64,000 nucleotides of DNA from Oxyruncus cristatus (lineage: Eukaryota > Chordata > Aves > Passeriformes > Cotingidae). The notes beneath the pieces were generated by a model. That model was given only the letters and a program-made list of their open reading frames with translations, did no database searches and had not been told where the DNA came from. The stretch covers positions 62,001 through 126,000 of the forward strand of contig VXAY01002818.1 in the NCBI GenBank assembly GCA_013399855.1, read 5' to 3'. The position numbers and the translations under genes are program-made. This document shows positions 1 to 11,140 of this stretch, piece after piece; the stretch's first letter is position 1; each line of letters begins with the position of its first letter.

Positions 1-2089
1 ATTTGTATAAAGCTGTAACATTATTGTACAGAAGATGTATACTGCTTTCCACCAAAAAGTTTAAATTACATATGTATCTTAATGAAAAAAAAATCTGTAA
101 AAATAAACATGGGAGAAAAATTCATTTGAAAATCTATAATGATATATAACACTACTTTGAATCCTGTGTTAAATATTGCTATATTTTCTTAGCAGTTACT
201 CCTATACAGTTAATTCAAAGCTCCTAAATGTTCTTTGTTTTCCTCATCTGAATATGTTATTGTGTGGTGCTTTATATATGCCACTAACAGTAACCTTTAA
301 ACTATACCATAGGGAGGCCTGAGTTTTTATTTTCAATGTACAGAAAAGAAGCCATCCCAATATTCTGATAAAATAAATCATGCCTCAAAGTAAAATAAAA
401 ACAAATACAACTTTTTGATGATTTACAGTAGCATTAGCCATGCAAGCATAAATGAAGAGTTAGATTGTTCTCAATTTCACACTAATCATAACAAGTCCAA
501 ATACCTGTTTTGAAATAAAATGGAAGATAAAAAATATGGGAAGCTCTGGGTCATATTAGCATATTTTCCTCTAAAAAAATATTTCTAAGAGACTAAGTCA
601 TTCATCTCTATTATTTCTTAAATAGTTTAATAATATTTATTGGATGCTGCTAAGCTGTTTGGTTCAAATAAGCAATTCATTATGGCCCAGTCCTTCACAA
701 ATATTCCACTGTCTTGAGATGGCTGAGTGAGAGACAGACATATATAACCTTGAAGGTTCTGATAAAATTTTTATATTGAGAATTGTAGTTACCTGAAATT
801 AAGGAATAAGCCTTCAGTTCTGCAGTGCAGCTCTGCACATACATGTGCTTTATTTTTGCCGTGTCACTCCTTCAATTTACCTAAATTGAGTTTCAGAAAA
901 AATGGAGACTTGTACACATACATAAAAATTTGCAAGCTTGAGGCCTTGAGTTGCACATGTTATCAATATATTATACATTGATATGAGGGTAAACATTCAA
1001 AAAAACCAAAGAAAATAGTAACAAAGGCTAACCTTGCTCCTCATGACCTGGCAAATATTCCTGCAGGCCAGGAAGTATTGTGGTATGAAGCCCAATGACA
1101 ATTCTGTCATTTGTTGCTTCACCATTTAAAAAAAAAATTCATTTATGGTGAACAGCTTGGTGGATTAATTTTACCATATTATGGTATATAAAGAACATGT
1201 AGTGGTGTTACTATGTTTCTTTCTATGAAAAGTGTATTGGTGCTTTAAGACTGAAAAGCTGTTAAACTTTATTTTTGGTGTATTTTGTTTCTGTTGTTGA
1301 ATTTATTTCACTCCAACTTGTAAACTTATTCATGCTCTTCATATTTCAGAATTCCATATTCTGCTTTCTCTTTTGCTACATGTACTACCTCATGTAGTTA
1401 AGCAAGCTTTGTTAGTGTTTTTTTAATCTGTTTTGAATAAAAGTAATTTACATTGTAAGAATAACTTTGACAGCTTTTATTTTTTAATTGTTTGTCCTGA
1501 CTGAAGAGAAAAAACTAACAGCCACCCAAAATGTACTTTTTTTTTTGTTTTTCTGACCTGAACATTGCAAGTGTAGGACCAAGCAGTAGACATAGTCTGA
1601 GGTTCTAAAAGCTGTAAAGGCAGTTCAGACACAAAACTTCCACTAATTGCATCAGAAGTTTTATGGATAAATCTTCTGCTCATTGTTTCAAGTTTTGACA
1701 AGGGTCAAATTGATGAGGGAGACAAAGAGTCTTTTATGTATAACCCCTTTTTTTTTTTGTGCTAGTGGTAGCCATTGAAAGAAGCTTTTATGTAAATTTT
1801 GCAATACTGGAATTAACTGTTTTTCAGGGTTGAAACCAAAGTGCACATAGACTTTGACTGTGATGGATCTCCAAGTCAATCGAAAGCTTGAGACAGGCTT
1901 GCACATCTTTTCTTAGAAGCACCAAAGCAGTAACACAGAAAAGTCTTGCAGTACCTGCAGCTGGGGTTACCAGAACATTAAATGCAGTAAGGCCACCTCT
2001 GAAATTGAGGACACACAGAACTACTGAGAACTGAGGGAGACATTGAAAACAAAATGTTGTGACTGCAAATAGTGTCCCTTTCCATGCAG
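1..2089. other. AT-rich non-coding stretch, possible 3' UTR at left edge
   Basis: No repeat family or exon is recognised here. Sequence up to about 1470 is AT-rich and has the look of vertebrate 3' UTR or intergenic DNA. An AATAAA hexamer at 1436-1441 is followed by a T-rich stretch from about 1475, an arrangement compatible with a poly(A) site for a plus-strand transcript whose body lies left of the window. Short open frames in the region have no recognisable domain. The 3' UTR reading is inference only; isolated AATAAA hexamers are common in AT-rich DNA. Confidence 0.3.
1436..1441 (+). terminator. Candidate polyadenylation signal (AATAAA)
   Basis: A canonical AATAAA is followed about 35-60 bases later by a T-rich run with TTGTTTGTCC, resembling a downstream element. 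No exon is visible upstream within the window. It could equally be a chance hexamer; many others occur in this AT-rich window. Confidence 0.2.
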
Positions 2090-2290
2090 GCGGGACACTT
2101 CCTTGCAGCCTGGCCTTGCTATTCAGCAGCTCTCCGTGTTCCCTGCCCGGCCTGTGATCCCCAGCAGTTGCCTCAGAACCCCATGGGAAGCCTGTGGGGT
2201 GCTGCAGAGCCTGGGCAGTGAGGTGGCTCCCTGCCCTGTGGCAGCAGGGTCATCCCTTCCTGTGGGCGGTGCAGAGCCTGTGGTAAGGAA
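2090..2290. other. GC-rich patch in AT-rich surroundings
   Basis: About 200 bp that are clearly richer in G+C than either flank. Two related stretches sharing TGCAGAGCCTG lie near 2202 and 2271. A 70-codon plus-strand frame (2103-2315) crosses it, but its product is low-complexity with no recognisable domain, so I do not call a gene. It may be a decayed transposon or LTR piece or a local GC peak; no termini or target-site duplication were seen. Confidence 0.35.
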
Positions 2291-5200
2291 CAGAACTAGG
2301 CAGTCAAACCTTTAGCCAAAACCACAACTTCCTCACTTTGGGTAGATGGGTGAATGGAGTCCTACATGGAAACACTGTTACCACACCAAATGTCTGCCTT
2401 TTTCTTCATTTGTTCCTGGTGCCTTTTTTTGTTCTTCTGCATATCTTTGCTTCCTTTTCTCTCTTATTTGTAAAATCCAATCTACATTTTCTGGAAGTTC
2501 CTGTGCAAGGGGGCAGGGGTGGACTCTTGGGCCATAACAATAAAGTTAGAGCTTAGTGGGATGAGAACAGGGGCTACCTCTAGCATATGTGAATGGTTAC
2601 ACTGTGAGTGGATCTACTAACCAACACAGTTACAGGAAGAAAGGGAGGTAAGCAACTCTTTCTATTCACATCTTCTGTTGCACGTTTTTTTGGAGTTCTG
2701 TTGCTTTTCCACACCAATGACTATCCTAATACAGATATTCCAGCTAATGTTGGCTTATTGAGAAATTTTCTTCTGTGTTTACTGTGAGAAATAAGTCAAT
2801 GAGTAGACATTTCCAGACAATTGTAGAGTGGGAGGTGCACACTGGTATTTCTGTCTGCACCAGAAGCAACTGTATGCTGGATGGTCACAGCTGATTCATA
2901 GAAAGCCCTGAGGAGTAACTTGCAGTATCAGAAAACTTCTTGTAGCCTAATGGAAAAACCATAGAAGAAGAGCAACTTCTAAATTCTGCAGAATTGTTTG
3001 GTTAAGTGAGCAGTTACAAAATTGTGTTCTCAACTTGAAATAAAAGAAAGGGATAATCAATACGAGAGTTAAGCTTAATTAATGTTATTCATAATACTTA
3101 GCTTGCCTACCAGGAAAGACCTAGAAGTAGCCGACAAGAGTTCTTACAACTGATATGTAACAAAAAGCTGTTTTATTACATCGTTGTTTGCCAGTTACGA
3201 TTTTGAAAGGGCTGAAATACCAAGGAGTGTAAGCCCAGTAAATACAATAGGCCCTTAAAAGCGTATGTGAAGCAGCGAAGAATACATAAGAACCTTTTCC
3301 CATGATCTTGTGGTATTTCCCATTAAAAGTTGCTCAGAATTATCTGGAGAGGAGCCAAATGTTTGTCAAGCACAGATCACTTGCCTGGTGAGCTTTTCAG
3401 TAAGGACCAATTGAGGCATTCCCCTGCTATGCTGCATCCCTTAGCAGCTGAAGTAGCTATGAAATTAGCTGAAGTAGCTAATTTCATAATTAAAGTGTTA
3501 GTGTGGAAGAAAGTGGTCAGACTCAGATAATCCTTTAACAGTTGTTCACCATTTTGATAGCTATGTGAGGATACTTTAGTTTTAGGGAACTTGGGACCCA
3601 CGTTCACGTCAACAGACAGTTCATAGTACTAGCTGGACATAAACTAATAAAACTAGGGAACATTTCCTAGGCTTTGTGGATGCTGAGGAATTTTAAAGAG
3701 TTCACAGACTTCCTTGTGTCTGATTTCTACATGGGGGACAGTCTGATCTAGAAATTATACATAAAATACTTTTGGAACCTAGCCTGAAACACAAATTGGT
3801 ATAAGCTGTATGTAAGTTTTCAGGGTTTAATTGAAGAAATAGTCGGTTTCAAGTTTTATGTAAATGTCAGACTGTCAGCCGATTCTCAGTGGATTTGAAA
3901 GAGGGAAAGTAACATCAGCTTTTTTTTGTATGTATTTATGCATACGTTCAGGAAAATGCATGGCCTTTTACTTTATGGCAGAGATGTAACCAAGTTACTC
4001 ACATAAACAGTATCTTCTGTGTGGCAATTACTTTTGAAGTATGTTTTGAATTTGGTTTAAAAGTCAGATAACCCAGCTTCCTGTGAATACACAAGGGAAG
4101 GTTTATTTCCTGCAATTTCTGTAGTCATACAAAGGGTAAGATTTAGGAACATAAATATTTGGAAGTTACAAAGATTATTCATACAGTGCAATATTCTGTT
4201 TGGAAATGTCTATAAATACTGTATGAAATACTGTACTGTCAGACTTCTATGACTTAAGGCTTTTTATAGCATCTGTGGAACTCTAGGGAGTTATACAAGG
4301 AATGAAAATTTTTGTTTCATTCGGTGTATAACATGCATCTTACAGAGCTTTAGATATACAAATGACAGCACACTTTCATATTCAGAAAATTGCATATGAT
4401 TTTATAAAAATACACATTTTACATATGGTAAAAGAAGCCATCCTGTCAGCCCTAGCCTTAGCCTGTCTTGCTGTTAGTAATAAATCATGGAAATAGTATT
4501 TTATATATGGTCATTACCTATATTATTATTGTTAATAAAGGAGAAGCCATTGTTGTGACTAGTGAAAATACAATAAGATGTGATTCCTGCTCCATGTTAA
4601 CATAGGATGATAATGTGACACCTGAAGTTTGTCATCAGCTGTTCAATGATCTGTGCTAAATTTCTTACTCATCTTAGCCTGTTTGCTAGGAGACAGGTGC
4701 CTATGTCATAAGACTATCATAGCGTTTTGGAAAAAGTACTAACAATAAGCATTAAATATTCAGAAACTAGCAAAGCCCCCCAGTCAGACCAACTTGATAT
4801 AATAAGGCACAGGAAAATATGAGAGACTGAAGGAGGAAAGTAGAGAACATGCAACTGAAACGTCCAGTCAGGATGCTTCATGTCTTACTACCCACATTGA
4901 TTCCTGCAATAACTACTCTGGTTACTCAATTCAGTATCTGCCCCCTGTGCTGTATCCAATATTGGTTTTGTCTTTACTGACAATATCCAAAGGCTAGCAG
5001 CAAAGCTGTTGGTTAAAAACTGAGATACTCTGGCCAAACAACACTGTGTCTTTTAAGAGGCACACAAACGACTTCAGTTGCCCATAGCAGTGACTCGTGG
5101 GCTTTTATATTTCCAAATTTCATTTAAAGCATAAGCATTATAACAATATTAGGAATAATCTCCTTGAAATTTATTTGATATAAAGTCTGCTTAATATGTT

Positions 5201-8200
5201 TAAAAAACTCTATTTGATGTGTTTTCAGTTATTTATGAATTGATGATTTTATATGACAATATTCTTATTTGGAATATCATCTTAGAATACATATAAGAAC
5301 TTGCATTAGTTTTGCTTACATATCTGCAAGCTCAGAAACTCATAGGACTTCATAGTAATGCTGATTATTTTTAGGATGCTCAAGAGACAGAAATTGCTAG
5401 GATGTAGTAAGTCTTCCAACCTTAACCTACATAGTTTGAAAAACAAGTACTTCAGTTGCTTAATTATTCACTTAGGCTTGTTTATATGCAATGTAAATAG
5501 CAAGCTGGCTCTGACTTCTTATAAATTGCTGCTACTGTACGTCCCAAAGATAAATTAGAAACAGTTGCTAAATAAATCTCCCTGTAGTCAGTACAATCTT
5601 CATTCCATATTTATCTGTTGAAATCCATCTGTTTCTTGTTGATGGTGGGTGTTTGTTTTTTTTTTTTTTTCCTACTGAAAGATCATGTCTTCTGAATAAG
5701 TATTTCTTTTATTGTGTCAGAACAACTCCAAGACCTTTGGGGCTGCAGGCTGCACTAAGCACAAAAACAGAGCAATCATTTTATGCAAAAGGACTTAGTC
5801 TCAGATTTTGGATTTAGCTCAGTTCGGTACACAAAGAAGTGTATTGTATGAGTCGATTTAGTGCTTACTGTAATGGAGGTGATACTCCTACTCCAGCACA
5901 GCTATAAAACTGAGCCAAGGAATAGTTTTGTGAAATGCTCTGAGCCCCTCTCTTTTAACCAGTAAAAATTATGGGGTAAATTAGATCAGTTTAGATTTTT
6001 AAATAAAAGGAATAGCTAGACAGATGGATTTGGTGGCTTATTGATAAAGATGTGCTGTTCTGCCACCGATTGAGGGTTTATGCATGTTATACCGTAAACA
6101 TGTTCAGTGATGTGCAGATCGTGCAGAAGCAGTCATTTTTTTCTGGTTGGCACTGACATTAAAGGGATTGATATTTGGATGCTTCTGCTCCAGCATCTTT
6201 TAAAGCAGTTTTCTGAAAATTACAAGGTAATTGTTTTATAATATGTAAAGATCTGTCCTAGAAATAAGGAAGTCACACCTTGACTGAGATGCGCTATTGC
6301 ATCTGCTATACAATAAAAATACTGTTCTTTGATTTACAACTTCTTTTCTGCTAATACTTCAATTTGTTGTTTTCATTATAATTCTTGTACAGTCAATCAA
6401 AACACCTAAAGGTACTTCAGGAAAACAATCATCTCTACCATGATCTCTCAGAAGACATTCAGCTCTTATTTATCTCACATCAGTACAGCACCTAAACAGT
6501 AACTCAGTACCACTCCTGTAATAATTGCAGTCCATGACTCCCCATAAGGCTGAGATTCCAACCCAGCTTTTTATTTAACATTAGTCAAAAGCACAGACAA
6601 AGGAATTTGACAAGAAAGGTGAGACAAATTTTGAGGTAAAATCTAGAATAGCTGAGATATCAGGGAATATGAGAAATGCCTCTTAAGGAAAACAGGCCAC
6701 TTTGATATATTAGGAGATGAACCTACATGCCTGTATCACGTGATTAATGACTAGAACTGGTAAATACTACTACGAAACAATAAGTCTTAATAAAGATTGA
6801 TCTCAATACTTTTAAGCTGTTTACTATCCCAAACATATAACCTTTAAGAAACATTTCAAAGCTCATTGTTTTTCCTTGGTTTGTAAAATTAAGCAAATGC
6901 TGAGGTCAGTAGGGCTGAGAATGAGAACTTTTCTGTAGTTTGACTGGTAAGGGAATACACAATTTTTGATACACAAAAACCTGAGGCAAATTTTAAGGTT
7001 CATTCAGAAGTACCCAAACTCTCTGTGAACATTTTTCCAGTAAGCTTTAGTCTTTGTGCTAACAAATCACTTAAATGGATGTCCATTTGAGATACATTTA
7101 CCTGCTTTGTAGGACTTGGAGAAGAAACATGCAATTAGTTTTAGATGTGTGTCTGAAGTTACTTAGTGATAGCTGTAAGGTGAAATAAGAAATATTCCTC
7201 ATTGTATTTCAGAAACACATCTTTATGTCTTGAAACTGCTTATAATACAGAGCTACAGCTCTCAGCATTCTGTAATGAAGTGTGGTGGAACTTGTACCGT
7301 TAAGAACTGATCTGGTTAATCTGGTCAATCTGCTTGGAAGGTCAAATTAATCAGAAAAGTATTCACTAAGCAGAAGACGAGATGGGTGGTTTGTTTTATG
7401 ATTTTGCTGTAGCAGGTTTCCCAAATTGCTTAGATGAGTTAGCAAGTACATCTTACTGGCTTCTAAACTGAACAATCATCAAATTTCTCTTAATTTCTAA
7501 AGCTAGACATTTAAATTTGTAGATATAAAGGTGTGAGCTCAGAATTTTATTTTGAATTATTTACAGAAACTTAAAACCCAACTTATATCCCTGTAGTCTG
7601 TTCAGCTCTGAGCTCTTCCCTTTGCTTGTTCCTTCCAATCTGTAGTTCACTGTGCATCTCTGTCAGTTCACTGGTCAGCAATACAGCAGCGTGTTAGGAG
7701 TGAAAAACCAGAAAATATGCATTGGTAAAAAGTTACAAAAGGTTTAATAATTCGTGGGTTACCCTCACAATTTCAGGAAAGTGATCTACTCATGAGGAAT
7801 GCAGTCTGCATCTCCCAAAAGCCAATGTGAAGGAAACAGCTTCTTTCAGCCTACTGGTATGTGTTAGCTGAAAGACTTGTTATTCAGTAAAAGTTCTGGG
7901 GTTGACCCTGGAGTTAAAAAAAGTATCTGCACAGTTGAAGTTGCTACCCAACTCTCATAATTCATGGCTAGTGACAGAAGTGACTGTGAAATAGAGGCAG
8001 TCTCTCCTCCCACCTAACCCAGCTGCTTTGTGTCTCAGCAAGAGCATAAATGCTTCTTTTCCTTCCTAGTCAAAGGTGGGAGTTACAAAGGAAAAGAAAA
8101 TCTTGAGAGGATATCTGTGGTGATAGTGTTCTGCACAGCAGGGCTAGAGGGATGGCAGACTCCTTGCAGGGCTCTGTCACTGGAAATGCTCATGGGAAAT

Positions 8201-8714
8201 CACAGAGAGAGGAAGGGAGAGAGGGAGGGAGTCCTACTGTACCATGAGCATGTACGAGGAAGCATGATAACAGGGGCATCTTCAGTGCTGTAATAATGCT
8301 GCCAATAGACAGTTTTTGTGCACTAGGATTTTTAGCAAACAGTATTATGAAACAATCAAGCTGTTTATTGCTAAATATAATGCTGCAAATGTGATAAATG
8401 AGATGTTATCTTTTCAGTTAAACTGAAAGACATTTAATGGTGTAAGACATTTAACAGAATAATCATACCATTTTCTGTGATGCTCCTCAAAAACTGGAGT
8501 AAGGATAACTTTTCCTAATTAATATAGTTGTTAAAAAAATGTGAAACGATCATAAAATTTTAGCTACGTCAGTGTTTCAAATGTTATTAGTGGAAGAAGG
8601 GCCAGCCTTGCCTGTTCTGAATAATGTCTTATGTTGATACTAGGTGCTTTAATATGAAGATTCCTTTAAAAAAAGGTAGCTAATCTGTTTCACTGGGACA
8701 CTCAAGTGTAGTGT
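2291..8714. other. Unique AT-rich non-coding stretch
   Basis: No gene, RNA gene or recognisable transposon is seen across about 6.4 kb. It contains a short perfect hairpin (3458-3488), a T run near 5655-5671 and a GA-rich patch near 8204-8230. Open frames here, such as 8030-8293 plus, are background length with no domain. Confidence 0.5.
3458..3488. repeat. Perfect 13-bp inverted repeat, 5-nt loop
   Basis: TATGAAATTAGCT at 3458-3470 is the exact reverse complement of 3476-3488, with GAAGT as the loop. The element sits in a local repeat of the word AGCTGAAGTAGCT. Its stem is far shorter than a microRNA precursor. It could be a protein-binding dyad or a small template-switch product. Confidence 0.75.
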
Positions 8715-9850
8715 GATCCCAGAATCCCAGAATAGCTGAGGTGGGAAGGTACTCCTTGAGGTCATATAGTTCAACCCCCCTGCACAAGCAGGGGCACCTA
8801 GAGCTGATGGCCCGGAACCATGTCCAGACAATTTTTGACAATCTCCAAGAATGGAGGCCCCACAACCTCTCTGGGCAGCCTGTGCCAGTGCTTGGTGATC
8901 CTCACAATAAAAATGTGTTTCCTGATATTCAGAGGGAACCTCCTGTGTTTCAGTGTGTGCCCATTGACTCTGATCCTGGCGCTGGGCACTACTGAAAAGA
9001 GCCTGTCCTCTCTGCACCCTCCCTTCAGGTATTTATAGACATTGACAAGATCCTTCTGAACCTTCTCTTCTCCAGGCTGAACAGTCCCAGCTCTCTTAGC
9101 CTTTCCTTATAGGAGAGATGCTGCAGTGCCTTAATCACAGTTGTAACCTCTTGTTGGACTCTTTAAAAGAGTCTCTCTATATGGCTGTCTCTCTATACGA
9201 AGGAACCCAGAACTGAACTCAGCACTCCAAGGGGTCTCACCAGGGCTGAGTAGAGGGGCAGGATCACCTTCCTCCACCTGCTGGCAATACTCCTCCTGAT
9301 GCAGCCCAGGACACCATTGACCTTCTTTGCCGCAAGGCCACGTTGCTGGTTCATGTCCAGCTTGGGGTTCACCAGGGCCATCAGGTTCTTTTCTTCAAAG
9401 GTGCTTTCCAGCTGGGTGTCCCTCAGCATATATTGGTGCACAGAGTTGTTCCACTTCAGTTGCAGGACTTTGCACTCAACCTACTTGAACCTGATGGGTT
9501 TCCTGTCTGCCCATTTCTCCAGCCTGTTGAGGCTGGATGAAAGCATGACCTTCCGGCACTTTAGCCACTCCTCCCAGTTGTGTGTCATTAGCAAACTTGC
9601 TGAGGGTGTGCTCTCCCCCTTCATCCAGATCATTGATGAGAATGTTAAGCAAGCTTGGACCAAGTACAGATGCCTGGAGAACACTGCTAGTAACTCGGCT
9701 CCAAGTGGACTTTGTGCCACTGATCATAAATCTCTGGATGCCACTATTCATCCTGTTTTTAATCTACCTCACTGTCTGCTCATCAAGGCCATGATTCACT
9801 AAGCTTCTCTGTGAGGATCTTAAGGGAGACAGTGTTGATCTATTGACAGA
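8715..9850 (-). mobile_element. CR1 LINE fragment, 5'-truncated, dead reverse transcriptase
   Basis: This is a CR1 non-LTR retrotransposon read on the minus strand. The 3' end lies at about 8715 and shows the CR1 hallmark of short tandem octamer-like units (CCCAGAAT repeated on the plus strand), followed by the familiar tail GTGGGAAGG...GGTCATATAGTTCAA. The 3' region runs to about 9240, and from about 9480 to 9800 decayed reverse transcriptase sequence is visible on the minus strand. Residues around the polymerase active site read SKFANDTQLGG, where FADD is expected, so the catalytic aspartate codon (9584-9595) is changed to asparagine. Frames are broken and the 5' part of ORF2 and all of ORF1 are missing, as in most CR1 copies. 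The left boundary is firm; the right boundary is approximate. Confidence 0.92.
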
Positions 9851-10025
9851 AGGCATCCTCTTTATACCTTGCCTCTAGTGCTTTTTACTAGTCTGCAATT
9901 AATCTGCTCAAACAGTGGTTGCAGGATCAGGAGATTTAATGCCAGTATTAGTAGAGATTAGTTGATGCTTTTCATTCTTTAGGTGGGGGCAGTCTACAGA
10001 CACTGACAAACACTACTCTTGATGT

Positions 10026-10100
10026 TACATATATATATGTATATTTATATATATATGCATATTCTGTAATTCTGTAATATATATATTTATATATACATAT
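10026..10100. repeat. AT-rich microsatellite
   Basis: Interrupted (TA)n/(AT)n tracts with ATATATATATGTATAT and TATATATATATGCATAT words, separated by a repeated TCTGTAAT. It is simple-sequence DNA and likely polymorphic. Confidence 0.85.
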
Positions 10101-10144
10101 TTTCATACTCTCGGTAGGAGAACCCTTTCAGTCATCATATGACT

Positions 10145-10226
10145 ATTCAAGCTGGATGTATGTCTGTGGCCTTCAACTAGCTCTAATTCAAGCTGGATGT
10201 ATGTCTGTGGCCTTCAACTAGCTCTA
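10145..10226. repeat. Perfect 41-bp tandem duplication (2 copies)
   Basis: Bases 10145-10185 are repeated without a mismatch at 10186-10226. Each unit starts ATTCAAGCTGG and ends AACTAGCTCTA. The identity implies a very recent event, a population variant or an assembly error. It begins about 45 bp right of an AT microsatellite. Confidence 0.95.
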
Positions 10227-11118
10227 AACGGTGTCCCAAATTTCCACTGTCAGGAGCCCAGAATAACCTCAGAACATGTCCTTTACAAAATGGGACAGTC
10301 TGCTGAAAGTGATGACCAGTTTTGCTATTTCAGATGGCTGTTGCTCAGTCTTGTAATTACTGGCAGACGTGTTCAAACTTAAAGCATTGTCTCAGAATTT
10401 TCATGCCTATTTGCATCAGCTAAAGGCTCAACTCAGAAAATGGGAAGCATAGCAATACCGTGAGATAAAACTCTACAAAAAGCAAATGCTTTTTCTACAT
10501 TAGATCCATAAACTAAAGAGAGAGATTTGAGTATGATGAATGAATTGATTTAAGAAGAGTGTTCTTTATTTGATTTCAACAGAACAGCTATATGTGGAAC
10601 AGAGGAAGTGATGCACTCTGGGTTAGAAACATTTGAGGAAGTGGCATGAATTATAGAACATTCAAATCAATGCAAGATTATTTCAGAGGAAAAAATACTA
10701 ACCAAGAGGTGTACAGATTATTCAAAATACTTCTCTTGGCAGCAGATAATTTGCATCTCTATCACATAAGGATAAGAAGCTCTCATTTAACTTCAAACAG
10801 CCTGAGTGGAAGTGTTTATAATGTCAGACCTTGCTCCTTTCCCTCCACTTCACTCATTTTCTCAACAATCTTATCCCCATATGTCTTTTTGGGGTGCTAT
10901 GCTATGATTCAATTGGGTATATCCCTCTGGATGCCAACTGTTTCGGGTACCAATTAATCTTGGTACCCTCACATCTCTGAATAACAATAGTACACTAAGA
11001 CACAGGAAGATCTTCCAAGCAGTGTATGGCCAAAGCAATGGAACAGACAGGGGAATCATCTCATTGCAAGAGGCCTTTCTGCCCAAGATAAGCTTCCTTC
11101 TCTTGTGTGGAATGGTCT

Positions 11119-11140
11119 CAAACTTGGCATGCCAAGTTTG
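11119..11140. repeat. 22-bp perfect palindrome
   Basis: A perfect dyad with no spacer, centred on TTGGCATGCCAA. The two arms contain TTGGC/GCCAA half-sites like those bound by nuclear factor I, but the 2-bp spacing is shorter than the canonical 5 bp. Function is unknown. Confidence 0.8.

Noticed and set aside
9299..9802. 167-codon plus-strand open frame
   Set aside because: It is the antisense of a CR1 reverse transcriptase region, kept open by chance; the translation has no domain.
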